Shown here: piece after piece, positions 1-11,499 of the stretch
Layout: each line of letters begins with the position of its first letter
How positions within the stretch are numbered: position 1 is the first letter of the stretch
Source of the DNA: Aquilaria yunnanensis
Lineage: Eukaryota > Streptophyta > Magnoliopsida > Malvales > Thymelaeaceae
Assembly: GCA_039654915.1 (NCBI GenBank)
Contig: CM077598.1
Coordinates: 75,978,041 to 76,042,040, forward strand
DNA: 64,000 bases
Direction: 5' to 3'
Translations under genes and position numbers: made by a program
Notes under the pieces: model-generated
Seen by the model: the letters and a program-made list of their open reading frames with translations, nothing else
Told to the model about the DNA's origin: nothing
Database searches by the model: none

Positions 1-1314
1 TTCCTGCCCCTCCAAGTCCCGCCACGTCGGCGGATTTGTTGGGATCTTTGGTGGATCTTTCTGCCGAAGATTTAGAAAAGGGCCGAAGGGCCAAGGGCAA
101 GCATATTCCTGCCGACATGGAGGAAGTCCGGGACTCTGATGACGATGTTGCTGAGGTCGCGCCAGGTTTGTCCCTTTTCTCCTGCAATCTTACATGTTTC
201 ATGATCAAGGAATTTTTACCTGACGAGATGTATGTTTCTTTTTCCAGAGGATCTGGTGCCCTAAGCTTGGATGGTTGAGCACACCCGAAGGTAGGCTCTT
301 TGGGATTCTCATGTTCCGAAGGACAAAGTTCCGAGGGAGCCGTTCTGGTCTTTCACGGAGTACATGAACCTGTTCTCCGAGGACTGCCAGGAGATGGCTC
401 CCCAAATGGCGAGGGGCGTGCTTGCTCAGGCATCCTTCAAGGCAGTCACCGAGGAGTGTGCCTCTGAGGATGCCCTTGCTGCAAAAGTTTTCCAGCATGC
501 TTCTCAGGTAATTCTTCAGGCTCTTCACTTTTCCTCCCACTTTTTGTCTAAGTGTTTTGGCTTTCCTCGTGCAAATTGCAGTAAGTACCTTCCTTTTTTG
601 CAGCTTTTGGGGTACAGTGGATACCTCCGAGCTTGGGCAGCAAAGCAGTCTTCGGCTCGAGCCTGGGCCGAAGACAAATTGGAGAAGGCCAAAGTTTTTT
701 GTGCCAACTCGGTGCTAACAAACACCAAGTTGAGCCAAATATGCAAGGAGAAGATTGCCAGTCTTCCGGAGGAGTTCTTGAAGGGCCAAGAGGGGCTCTT
801 CAAGGATTTTTCCAAGAAGATGTCGGACCTTGGCAACAAATTAATCAGACTGACTTCGGCCAACGAGACCCTTCAAAAGGAAAAGGAAGGGGAGTCTGCC
901 CTCCTGGTGAAGGCAATGGCTGAAAATGCCGAACTTCAGGCCAAGGTTGACTTGCTGAATGAGGGTTCGAAGAAGAAGAAGAAAACCGAGGAACTGGAGA
1001 AGGAGATTTCCGACCTTCGGCAAGAGGTTTCGGATCTTCAACAGGAGGCGGACGAGTTGGACGTTGAAAAAGACAAAGCCGTCCAGATGTCCAAGGTTGC
1101 TTTTTAGGACGGCTTTTGCCTAGCTCGTCATCAGTTTCTGAAGAAGTATCTGGACCTCGATCCTTCCTTTCTGGCTGCCCTGGATATTCCCGGGGGGCCT
1201 CGGTGGATGTGGTCAAGAGTCGAGTTCCTTAACCTGCCATTTCCTCCTCCTGCACCAAAGGTGGCGGTGAAAGATTCAGGAGCCGAAGCTTCCCACAACG
1301 CCGGGGTCCCTTAG
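1..1314 (+). pseudogene. Antisense accessory ORF of element E, 3' part, decayed
   Basis: This is the tail of the spliced accessory gene that Tat-type elements here carry opposite to pol. Aligning by eye with the copies at 18196, 46967 and 61075 gives exon 2 ending at 165, a GT-AG intron 166-247, exon 3 at 248-507 (260 bp, the same length as in the other copies), an intron 508-603 and exon 4 at 604-1314 (711 bp, the same as in the copy ending at 63549). The C-terminal part is a long charged coiled coil (about 750-1100). It is broken: exon 3 has stops near 263 and 292, and a CAG-to-TAG change at 1105-1107 interrupts exon 4. Lysine/arginine-rich residues in exon 2 hint at nuclear targeting. The 5' part lies outside the window. 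Function is unknown. Confidence 0.75.
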
Positions 1315-1749
1315 ATATTCTAGGACCTTTGCCTTCTTCTTTTTCTTTGTACTCTTCTTCTTGTAATCTTCTCCTTGTATCAAGACCTTCTTCAATGGAT
1401 TTTCCTTCATGATTTTGGCTAAGTCTTTTTGAGCAATTTTTGTTTCCCAATTGTCCCGACCATTTTCGATCAAGGGACTTTGGCACTTTCTTTGCTCGTT
1501 TCGTCGGCCATTCTTCGTGCGGTCTTTCGCAGTTGGTGAAGTTCCTTTTCATGCAAATTTTAGCCTGCCCTTTGTCGGCCGTGTTCGGTAGACTTGCCCT
1601 CTTTCGGGCATATAACCCAACCAAGTTCGGAAGGACTAGGAGACTTTCGGGAGTCCATACTTCAGCTTTGTTCGGTGAACATTCTTATATAGGGGAAAAC
1701 TTTCTATACTTAGACAAATTTCTCGCTTGCACTATTTCTTGTCTAAAAA
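1315..1749. other. Spacer between convergent accessory ORF and pol of element E
   Basis: No gene is visible. In intact relatives this interval holds the repeats with a CGAACATGTTCG-like palindrome. Here only one recognisable degenerate unit remains, near 1455-1490. The rest is T-rich unique sequence. Confidence 0.5.
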
Positions 1750-4710
1750 TTATGAGTATAGAATTTCTTTAAGGCGCCCGAGTGCCTTCTACCTTTCAGT
1801 TTTCCTTATTCCCTATTGCCAAGCTTGTGGATAGCCAAAGGCTATTGCCTCCTTGGTAGTAACTCCCTGCCAGAATATTGGCTGAGGAGTCTGACATCAC
1901 CCAAGAGAGGATCTTTTTACTGACCTCGGAAGGTGCGAAGTCAAACACTATGAGCTCAAGACTTCGGTTAGCTCGTCAAGAATTCCGAGGACAACACCGT
2001 CTCCATCGAGGGGCTAGACTGATCGTCTTCGGGTAAGAGAGCCATCTCTCTGAAGCAAGGAAGAATCTCCCCGAAGGCAGAGGCCCCGAAGAGGATATTC
2101 CCCGAACAAGAAACACCTGAACAAGGGAATCCCCTAACTATGGGTGTGAGTCCCGAAGAAGGTGTTCATCACGGGAGCTCCCAGAACTATGGGATAGATC
2201 TCGAAGGAGGTGCTCACACCGAAGGACGGATAGAATCCGAAGAGGTGCACGCACCGAAGGGCGACCTCGCCCAGGGGACCTCGGGAGTACGGTATGAGCA
2301 TTTAAGGAGCCTCTGACATGTCGCCCAGAAGCCCTACACGTCACATCTGAACGGTGAACTGACACGCCGCAACGCCCCCAGTCCTGACACAACTTGTCCA
2401 GGTCCAGGGCTAAAGGAGGCTGCAAACGGCTGCCTGTCCCCTAGGTCCAAAAGTACAGATCAAATTCGACCGAACACGTGTCATGATCTGAACGGACCAA
2501 CTACTCCTATAAGTACTAGGAAATGGGACTGGGCAAAGGATGGGGCATTTTCCTCCCTCTGAGAAAACACAAAACAGGCAAGACACTTGATCCCTTAGTG
2601 TTCTTCCTCCACTTTCGCTCAGAAAACTGACTTGGGCGTCGGAGGGTCCTCCCCAGAAAAGCAAACCGGGGACCTCCTAACCTCTTCTTTGAGCTTTCCA
2701 GGCACACTCAGCTGGGAAACCAGAGCTCCAGGCGCTCGCCTCCTCAGGAAGTCTCTCCACCTGTCAACATGACAGCAAACGAAGATGCTTTGGGGCATGA
2801 CTTGTATGCTCCCCTTCGGACATCGTCTAGGACCAAATAAGGCCCTTTCCCGTTTGGCCGAAGTACCTTATAGGATGGTTTTCGGGGTTCTAATTCGGCC
2901 TTTCGGGGGTGAAGTCTCCTTTTCCTTTTTCCTTTTGGCCTATCATGCGAGTTTTGCACTTATGGCCACCTTTTGCCGAAAAGGCCTACTTTCGAGCTTG
3001 GCCTTTTCTCAGTGTTTGACAACTAAGTTGAGGTTAGTTATCAACCCGAGGTCATTTCCTCTTTCGTCAAACATCTATATGATGGCCAAACTACTTCAAA
3101 TGGATAATGGCTTCTGCACTGGAGATAAGTGAGAAAGGTGTCTCTGCATTCGCCCCTCGGGGAGTTGTCCGATAACTCCTTAGTATAGTAGGAAGTTCTT
3201 CTGGCCACTTTCCCTTTGCATCTTTTATAGTCCCTCTATTGGCTACCTCTACTTGTCTGTTGCTCGGGGGATGAGCTAGTGGGCTGATGTGCCTTTTTAT
3301 TCCAAGGTTGGTGACGGATTCTTGAAATCCTCTATCCATAGACTGGAAATCATCAGTGCCTGGTGTCACCGTCGGTATACCAAATCAACAAACTATGTTC
3401 TTCCAGACGAACTTTTTGTGCACCTTTTGCCAGCATGGTTGCTAGGAGTTCTGCCTTACCCCACTCAGTGAAGTAGTCCTCTGCTATCACGCAGAATTTC
3501 ACATCTTTGCGTGCTGTCTGGAGTGGCTCGGTGCAATCTTTCCGAGATTATCCGCTCCAAAGGCAGTCTTCGGGTGCTGGCGTGTCTTTGTACATTTTCG
3601 CACCTCTTGGACGAATTGTCCTGCACCCTTTTTACCGATATATATACTTTTATAACGAAGTTGCATACCTTTTCTTGCATAGTTTTTCCTTAATCAGGAA
3701 ATATCGTCCGGAACGTCTTTGCACTTTCTGCCTCTTCATGAGGATTTTCGGGACTCTTTGGTTGCGAGATGCCTCTTTGTAGGATCTTTCTGCCTTTTGT
3801 GCGAGGTTATTATACCTAGCGTTGCCATGCTCGGATGGCCCAACACTTTTTGGTAATCAAATTTGATCCTTTTGGTGGCCTCATTGCCTTCGGGCCCCTG
3901 GGGGGCATCCCAGCGCCCTGATGTTCTACGCTTGGGGTTCCACTGACAAGGAGTTTCCACTCTGGACCTACCTTTGCTCTGTCTCCTTTGTTGGTTTTAG
4001 CCTTCCCTTCGTCTGGGACTTCGGCAATGCAGTCTGCCAGTACCTGGGCGTTCACTGCCCTTCTAGGCTTATACGTGATGTAGTACTCTCCGAGTTCGAT
4101 GCACCATTTCGATAGTCTTTTCTGAATGCTCTACTTTTTTTTCACGACGTCGCGTAGAAGTGGGTCACTTCAGACATCGATAGCATGTCCAGGGAAATAT
4201 AGTGGGCGCCTTCTGCCCACACGTTAACTCATACACAACCTTTCGGGGCAATGGGTTTTGACTTTGTTGCCGAGGAGATGGCGATTTTTTCCTCGGGTGC
4301 AGAACTCTTTCGGCGGGGAGGTCTGGGTCATCCCAACCCTACTTTTCCCGTAGGTCATACTCAGGGGAGCATGGTTCCTGCCGAGGACTCATCCCGTTGT
4401 TCTCCGTTTTCTCAATTCCTATGAATTGGCATGGGACTCTGCATCCCACAAGGTACTGATGAGGAGGGCCTTCGGCCCGAATTTTTGCTGCGGCCTTCTT
4501 CAGCTTGACTACTGCATCTTTTTGAGCACGCTAGGGCATGGGAATTCGCTTAGGAAGCCTATGGTAATAGTCAGAGGCCGTTCACACTCGGGCAGGGAAA
4601 TCCCTACTGCCATTATTCAATTGCCCGTTGAATCTCCGGCACGGACGGGGACCTTGGGAGTCCCTTCTCCTTAGAACGCCGAGCTTCAACTTCGGCAACC
4701 TGGGAGTAGG
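1750..4710 (-). pseudogene. Decayed, internally deleted gag-pol of element E (minus strand)
   Basis: Short minus-strand stretches match the intact gag-pol at 21268-26766 in order. They are the pol C-terminus near 1750-1825, integrase C-terminal sequence around 2801-3370, RNase H sequence around 3740-4055 and gag N-terminus near 4560-4710. About 2 kb remains of the usual 5.5 kb, so much of RT and protease is gone, and stops and frameshifts are frequent. A solo LTR is inserted at 1829-2800. The remnant abuts the PBS at 4711 and the LTR at 4731, which fixes the orientation. It is a dead copy. Confidence 0.7.
1829..2800 (+). mobile_element. Solo LTR (972 bp) inserted in element E pol
   Basis: The segment is flanked by CTTGT at 1824-1828 and 2801-2805. 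Removing it restores the pol sequence ...CCAAGCTTGTATGC.... It is a full-length relative of the LTR at 59367-60338 (also 972 bp, opposite orientation). The termini read GGATAGCC...GCATGA where the relative has TGATAGCC...GCATCA, so both terminal dinucleotides have mutated. A G-box (CACGTG) and a TATA-like CTATAAGTA lie near 2475-2515. Having one LTR with a target duplication and no internal region means LTR-LTR recombination removed the element body. Confidence 0.88.
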
Positions 4711-4728
4711 TTCCCACAGACGGCGCCA
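4711..4728 (-). other. Primer binding site of element E
   Basis: On the minus strand this reads TGGCGCCGTCTGTGGGAA, two bases from the LTR end. The same 18 bases follow the 5' LTRs of A, B and F. The leading TGG pairs with a tRNA CCA end. I do not assign the tRNA. Confidence 0.8.
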
Positions 4729-4730
4729 GA

Positions 4731-5755
4731 TGACACGGTCCGGGGGTGCGGAGCCAGCATCTGATGTGGTCCGGTTAGGCGGAGCCAGAATCTCCACTGT
4801 GTGCAGCGGTGTGGGCAACAGGGGGTCCTGGTGGTACAAGAAGGTACCCTGAGAGGGTCACCTTGAGTGATGGCCGGCAGCTTCCTAGTACCGTGGCTGG
4901 TGAGGATAGGAAAGATTTCCGGCATGGGAGAGAGCCCAGAGCGGAGATCCTTCAGGAAGACCTGGCTGAAACACTCAGAAAATAGGGCTTAGGAGGCCCT
5001 CGGGGTGGTTTTCCGGGGGGGAACCTCCGATGCCCATGTCAGTGCTTTGAGAGAGAGAAAGAGACGTAGTAATAAGGACAAGAGATGCTTGCCTGGCGTG
5101 TCTTTCTGAGGGCTGAAGGGAGAGTATTCAGGCGGAGAGAGGAGAGTGTCCTCTTGTCCTTTTGGTCTGCCTGTGACCATTTTCCAGGTCTACAAGGGAA
5201 GGGATGATCCCTTCAGATTGCGACACGTGTATGGTCGGATGGTATTTGTATTTTTGGGCGTGGGGGCCCTAGCCACCTGCTGGCTCCTTGGTCTGCGACC
5301 CGTAGTAGATGTAGCCCTGTGTGACAGGACCTATGCTCCGATGTTGTGTCAGAGCGGGTCTGGGGGTGGCATGTCGGAGACGTATATGAGCAGAGTGTCA
5401 GAGACTCCTTGATGGCTCTTGCCGTACAGCCGAGGTCCCTTTGGTTGATGTCTCACTTCGGGGTGAGGGACCCTTTCCCGAAGTCGGGCTGGAACTTCGA
5501 TGTCTACGTCTTCGAGTGGCTTTCTCCCGCAGGGGGTGGTTGGTCTTTCTCCCCCGAAGCTGGTTCGATCGCCCTCCCGAAGGAGGCGCTACGTTGGCTC
5601 CCGAAGTCAAAATTTGGTGAGCTACCTAGGTCGTACGGCTCAGGTGTATGACTTCCTTCACTCCAGAGTCCTTTCCAAGGTCGTATGCCTCAGGTGTCTG
5701 GCTCCCTCTTTCCCGTGGTCGGTAGGTGGTCAGGGCGATAGCACTTTGGCTATCA
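4731..5755 (-). repeat. 5' LTR of element E (1025 bp)
   Basis: It begins TGACACGG and ends GGCTATCA on the plus strand, giving TG...CA termini in either reading. It is next to the PBS at 4711-4728, so it is the 5' LTR of a minus-strand element. It is homologous along its length to the LTR at 57870-58898. Open reading frames seen here are LTR shadows. Confidence 0.85.
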
Positions 5756-6316
5756 AGGGGAAAGCCCTCCAAGGCTATCGCATACATGTCCATTACACAT
5801 ATGAATTACATTCTCTCACATCTAGCAACTTTATGTGGCCAAAACAGAATTTACAAGTAAGCAGCCTACCATTCACACATAGGCAGCTTTGCACCACATC
5901 ACGTACACAGCCAAAACATTACTCAAATGTTCACATACCTGTCTCATTTTACATACAATACATGTACAAGAATAAATGCACTGCAATATGGTCTTAACTC
6001 ATCTAAATACACACCATAGGTTATAAGAGGTCCTGAGACACAATGGACTGCAAAAATAAGATGAGGGACAGCTGCTGCACAACACAATAAGTACCACCAT
6101 TAAAAATACTTAATGTGCTCCTAAATTCACCAAACTTTCCAGATCATAACTAGATATATGGAAGTTCATGTACCTGAAATTTCAGATTAAAACTCTAATA
6201 AGAAAGGTTAGTTTTAAGGTGATCTTTCAGCTGGACTGAAATGACAGAATTGAGGGGAGTAAGTTTCATTGAGAAACTTAGTAAGGGTAGCACTTGGATT
6301 CAATAGGCAATGTAAC
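5756..6316. other. Unassigned 561-bp segment between elements E and F
   Basis: AT-rich sequence with no convincing ORF, repeat or RNA gene. It may be the sequence into which E and F inserted, or a remnant of an older element. The base run GTAAC precedes the F LTR, but no matching target duplication is available because F is truncated at its other end. Confidence 0.4.
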
Positions 6317-7067
6317 TGATAGCCGAAGGGCTATCGCCTCTATCTGACCCAAACTCGGAGCGTTAGGGAACGCAAGGAAGCTATTAGCCCCCCCGAGGTA
6401 CTAAACAGATCACCTTCAGAAATGGAGAATCAGCTATTGAAAGCCGAAGGGCATCTCCCCGAAGGCGGAACCCTGAATCAGGGAACTCCCCGAACTACGG
6501 GCATATTTCCCGAAGGGGCACCGTCCGCACCAGAGGACGACCTCATCCAGGGACTTCGGGAGTATGGTATGAGCATTTAAGGAGCCTCTAACATGCCGCC
6601 CACAGATGCTACATGTCACCTCAAACGGTGATTTGACACGCCGACGCCATCCAGGTCTTGTCACGACCTGTCTCAGTTCGAGACTCAAGGAGCCTGCCAC
6701 CGGCTACTTGTCCCCTACGCCCAGAAATTTAGAGAACATTCGACCGAACACGTCTCACGATCTAAATGGGCTGGACATTCCTATAAATACCAGGAAACAA
6801 ACCCTGGCAAAAGGTTGGACTCCTCTTCCTTGAGAAAACACAGGCAAGCCCACTAAAAAACTCTAGTGCTTCCCTCTTCCCTTCTCAGGAAACTGACTTG
6901 GGCGTCGGAGGCTCCTCCCCGGAAAAGCACCCCGGGGACCTCCTAACCCTCTTCTCGGAGCTTTTCAGGCACATTCCCCTGGGAAACCTCAATTCCAGAC
7001 GCCCTCCATCACAGGAAGTCCCCCTGGAAGTCACCATGCCTTCTAGTGATGATGTCCACGGACATCA
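6317..7067 (+). repeat. 5' LTR of element F (751 bp)
   Basis: It starts TGATAGCC and ends GGACATCA, and is followed directly by the PBS. The promoter layout is the family one: ACACGTCTCACGATCT, then CTATAAATACC near 6780. A start codon at 7036 lies inside the LTR and reads through the PBS into gag, as in A and B. Confidence 0.87.
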
Positions 7068-8070
7068 TTTGGCGCCGTCTGTGGGAATCCATCCTCGGGT
7101 CATCGTCGTTAAGACTCGGCGTTCTAAGGATAAGGGACTCCCGAGGTCCCCGTCCGCGCCTGTAGTCCAACTCTGAGCAAGCCCCCCCAAGGACTTCCAT
7201 GCCTGAGGAAGAGCGACCTCTGGTCATAACCATGAGCTTCCTGTGCGACTTTCAATGTTCTGTTGTGGCTGAAATGACACAACAGATAGACCAAAGGTGG
7301 CCGCAACAAGCTCAAGCCCAAAGGCCTCCTTCACCAGCACACCCTCGGGAAAAAAGCCCCAAACCAACTCATCGTAGTTCGGGATCCGGAGACCCACGAG
7401 AAGAGTCTTGAAGAGAAAACATGCCCCTCGGGGCACGGCTCACGGGACAAGCGGGGTCAAGGCGACCCAAAAGCACACACAAGAGGAGCCAGTCACCTGA
7501 GGCGAGGTCCCCATCCCCTCAACGCCAAACTCGCTCCCCGAAGAGGCACCAACAATCCCCCCTGCCAGAAAAAGAACCTAGTGCCCCAGCCCTTATGGAG
7601 AAAATATTGGTGAGGTTGGACAGAGTGCAGAAACAGGTGGCCCGCAAGCCCGTCTGGGCTAGGTTGTCTGGGACCTTTTGTGGGGACGAGTCCCCATTCA
7701 CCCAAGATGTAGTTGAGGCAGCCATGCCAGGTGATTTCAGAGTACCTCGCCTGGAAACTTACGATGGCCGTACTGATCCGCAGGCCCATCTGACCAAGTA
7801 CAGACGCAGCATGATGATGCACGGTGCCGACGATGCTACCTTGTGCAAATGCTTCGAGGTGACTCTCAGTGGGCCAGCAACAGCCTGGTATAATTCATTG
7901 TCCTTAAGAACCATCACGGAGTTTCAGGAGCTATCCACAGCCTTCACGCAGCAGTTTATCGGAAGTCGGCCAACGGCGAAGATGCCGGTTCAGATGTTAA
8001 ACATAGCGCAAAGGATTGGAGAGACCATCCGCGACTATGTCGAGAGATTTAACAGAGAGGCCTTGAGTGT
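7036..8070 (+). pseudogene. Element F gag, 5' part (interrupted by element G)
   Basis: It starts at the ATG inside the LTR (MPSSDDVHGHHLAPSVG...). The frame breaks at a stop near 7176 and resumes in shifted frames. The gag core is clear at about 7730-8065 (FRVPRLETYDGRTDPQAHL, then the WYNSL and FIGSRPTAKMPVQM blocks) and closely matches gag of A and B. The reading frame stops making sense at 8070 because element G is inserted there. Gag continues at 35473. F therefore cannot make a normal polyprotein. Confidence 0.85.
7070..7087 (+). other. Primer binding site of element F
   Basis: TGGCGCCGTCTGTGGGAA, two bases after the LTR end. Identical to the PBS of A, B and E. Confidence 0.85.
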
Positions 8071-8355
8071 TGTGGCAACGTCGGGTTTTCTGGAGTCGCC
8101 ACCAATCAGTTTTTTTCTTAGGTCGATTGGTCACCTTAAAATTGGTCTGCGAGAGTTCGGGGATCGGGAGTACGGTTACGCTAAAACAATATTGTTATAG
8201 CGCCCAAAATTGGCACCTTAGTTGATTTTAATTTTGTTTTACTTTGCTTTTAAATAATTTTCAGTTAATTTAGAGATTTTAACTGAATTAGTCGAAATGT
8301 GGATTTTTAAGTTAATTTGTATAAAATTTTATACTTCCGAACCATGGACTCCCGT

Positions 8356-8786
8356 GTGCCATTTAATAATTAATTAAATAGCTAATAATAAATTAAATTT
8401 AAATTAAATTCCATGACCAGATGATTCGGTTAGAATCTATGGCTTGGATATTAATTGAAATTATTTTAAAAAAATAATAATAAAATAAAATAAAAATTTA
8501 ATAATGAAATCCGTTCGCGAATCCTCAACTCGATTAAAAGTTGATTCAGAATCTCGGTACAATTCGGAAGTATGAAAGTGGAGGTTTTCTTCTTTTTTTT
8601 TTTTTTTGTTTTGAACATCCATTAAAAAAAAAGAGATGCATAAATTAAATAACACATGCAAATAGATAAAGGGAAAACACATAAAGTAAACAAAAGAATA
8701 TCAAAAGATGATATATAAATAAATAAAGTGGGGCTTTTCGGCCATCCACTTTTTTAAAATAATAAATAGGAGGCATAACCTTCCAT

Positions 8787-8826
<40 letters not shown>

Positions 8827-9451
8827 GTTAAAGTTAGCTATTAATAAAGTTAGTAAAGTTAGTTGTTAGTATAACAAATATTAAATGGTTAGTGACAACA
8901 ATAATAATAAAAGTTAGCGGTCAGTACAGTTAATTGTTAGTATAGCAAAAATTAAAGTTAGTGGTAACAATAATAATAAAAGTTAGTGGTTAGCACAATT
9001 AATTGCTAGTATAGCAAAAATTAAATGGTTAGTGATGTTAGTTGAGTTAGTAATTAGTTTATACAAAAATTAAATAGTTAGTAATCTGAATAGAATAATA
9101 ATAAAAACAACAATAATAATAATAATAATAATAAATAATAATAATAATAATAAACATATAAAGATTATTGTTAGTTCTGTAGAAATAAAAAAGGTTAGTG
9201 ACTTGTATAAATAAAAATAAAAAAAATGGAGAATAAGAGAAGAATTGTACCGAGATTCTGAATCGACTTTTAATCGAGTTGAGGATTCGCGAACGGATTT
9301 CATTATTAAATTTTTATTTTATTTTATTATTATTTTTTTAAAATAATTTCAATTAATATCCAAGCCATAGATTCTAACCGAATCATCTGGTCATGGAATT
9401 TAATTTAAATTTAATTTATTATTAGCTATTTAATTAATTATTAAATGGCAC
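8356..9451. repeat. Long inverted repeat: two 210-bp arms, 676-bp spacer
   Basis: Arm 8356-8565 is almost exactly the reverse complement of arm 9242-9451. The outer end is GTGCCATTTAAT and the inner end GTACAATTC, against GAATTGTAC. The spacer holds ATA/AAT microsatellites (about 8787-8826 and 9104-9151) and short tandem repeats. A transcript of this part would form a 210-bp hairpin. The corresponding part of the other G LTR lacks the second arm. Confidence 0.85.
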
Positions 9452-10479
9452 AGATAGACTGAATATTTCCTAGGTGTGATTTTTATTATGTCAAACTAAT
9501 TTTAGATTAATTAAAAAAAGTTTATCTAATCTAATCATATAATTATGCTTAACATTAATTCCTCAGTTAATTTACAAATTTAATTATTTGAGCAAACGAA
9601 AAGACAATAAAAGGAAATCAATGTGCGAATTGTAAATCAAAACAAACTCAAAGTTCAGATGAATAAATCAAATAAATCCAAGGAAAAATTATTTATTAAA
9701 ATTACCTATTTAACTTAATCATATAATTAAGCTTAATGTCAATCCCTAAGTTAATTTATGCTTTTAATTAGCTGAACAAACAAAAGTATAATAGAAAATA
9801 AGTGAATTAATGACTTAATTGCAAAAATTAAAACTAAGTTAAAGTATCAATTAGACAAATCCAATAAATTCATGAGCAAAAATTAAAATTATGTCAAAAT
9901 TATAGGCTTTCATAACAGATCCGGACTACGAGTCGGTTCGCCATCGGGATTTCGTTATTAAATTTTAATTTAAATAATTTCAGTTAATATCCAAGCCATG
10001 GATTCTAACCGAATCATCTGGACATGGATTTTGTGATTTACTATCATCCTAAATTCAGTTTTTTAGAATTTTATTAAAACCCGTTCAAAATTGAATCTCG
10101 TAAAGATGATCTTTCAAATATGTTATGTAAACATGTGTTTTAAACTTATGCTAACAATGAAAAGTTAAAATCAATATATAAGTAAATATCTGATCTAATT
10201 TAAACATACAATTTTATATTAACTTATCAGCAAATTCATGATCCAAAATAATAAGACGAGCAATTGAACAAAAATAAACAAAAATATAGATAAAAACAAT
10301 GCTGTCAATGATTGATCTGCAAAGAAAATAAGGTTAGTGACTTAAATGGATAAAACAAAGGAAACCAGGGGCTAAACCAGAATTTTTACCCAAAAACAAA
10401 GAGTTTTGACATAGTCAAAACGAAAAACGCGTCAGTTTTTTTTGTTTTTTTTTTTTGTCTTCGCTTTCTGTTTCATTCC

Positions 10480-11030
10480 GGCGTCGAGCCGGCAGCGGCT
10501 AGGGGGCACTGGGGGGTCGCGACGGCATGCTCAGCAGCTGGGGCGGCGAGCAGGCTGGGAGGCGGTGCGGCAAGCTGGGAGGCGGCGAGACAGTGAGGGG
10601 AGGCCGGAGAGCGTCGGACGGGGCAGCGCGACGCGAAGGAAGAGCAGCAGCGCGAGCAGGAGGCTGGGCTGGCGAGGAGTGAGCAGTGGAGGGAGATGAC
10701 AGCGGCAACGAGAGGGGGTCAACGGCTGGCGAAACGGGACGCAGACGGGTAGGAGACAGAGGAAGGAGGAGGGGAAGAGAAAGAAGGAGGCCGACCCGAG
10801 AGAAAAGGGGAAAGAAGGAGGCCGACGCGGGAGAGGAGGAGAGAGGGGGAGGCCGACGCGGGAGAGGGTATGTGACGGAGACTGGCGGCGGCAGAGGTGC
10901 AAGAGAGAAGGAAAGGAAGAGAGAAAGAGGTCTGGGCGAGAGACAGATCAGAGAGAAGAAGCTGGTGGAGGGAGACGAGAGAAAGAGAGAGGAGATTTTT
11001 TTTTTTTAAGGGAGGAGAGAGTGCTCCCCC
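10480..11030. repeat. GC-rich block passing into a purine-only-like tract inside G 3' LTR
   Basis: The first half is GGCGGCGAG-like. From about 10690 the plus strand is nearly all G and A (GGAAGGAGGAGGGGAAGAGA type). The surrounding DNA is AT-rich, so the composition shift is abrupt. Reading frames here encode Arg/Glu/Gly-rich low-complexity strings and I do not call a gene. The block is missing from the other G LTR. Confidence 0.6.
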
Positions 11031-11392
11031 CTCAAGATGAGATAAGGGAGCCAAATTTAAGGAGAGAGAGAACCCGAAGATAAGGTTCTCTAGAAGAGGG
11101 GAGAAGATAGTAGAAAAATCTAGAGCCCCCTTCTTTTTTATTTTTATTTTTATTTTTTTAATTTTTAATTAATTAATAGAAATTAATTTAATCAATTTTT
11201 TTTAATACACACACAGATACATATGTATAGATATATATATTTTAACTAACACTATAAAAAAAATGTCCCCTTAAACTAATAATATATATTTTTGTTAAAT
11301 TAATTAATTAATTTTTTTCTTTTTTTTAGTTAATAATTTTTAATTAATTAATTAATTTTTTTTTAATAGTCGGATGAAATTGGGTGTTAACA

Positions 11393-11408
11393 GCTGCCCC
11401 TCTTTGCG
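11393..11408 (-). other. Polypurine tract of element G
   Basis: On the minus strand this is ACGCAAAGAGGGGCAGC-like sequence ending exactly where the LTR (TGTTAACACCC on the minus strand) begins. This is the normal plus-strand priming site next to a 3' LTR, and it fixes G on the minus strand. Confidence 0.7.
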
Positions 11409-11499
11409 TGCTTCATGGGACATGATGTATGCAAAGTCGTTTACCAAATTTCGTCCGGCTCAGCTAGGCATTGAGAATCTTCTCGCCGCTTAAACTGTC

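Larger units (their letters stand above)
8071..11392 (-). repeat. 3' LTR of element G (3322 bp)
   Basis: On the plus strand it begins TGTGGCAACG and ends GGTGTTAACA. It shares its first roughly 0.5 kb and last roughly 0.25 kb with the LTR at 33584-35467, but it is much longer. It contains a 210-bp inverted repeat pair, ATA microsatellites, degenerate repeats of about 70 bp with GTTAGTGGTAACAATAAT-type cores, a purine-rich GC block (10480-11030) and motif pairs of the form CCATGGATTCTAACCGAATC (near 8410, 9370, 10000). It directly follows the polypurine tract in the minus-strand reading, which makes it the 3' LTR. Confidence 0.8.

Noticed and set aside
5756..6316. 165-codon ORF entering the unassigned segment (5500-5997)
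   Set aside because: It starts inside the E LTR and runs by chance into AT-rich sequence. No motif and no relative.
10442..11054. Arg/Glu-rich ORFs of about 85-125 codons in the GC block
   Set aside because: Low-complexity translation of purine-rich DNA on both strands, with no conserved counterpart in the other G LTR.
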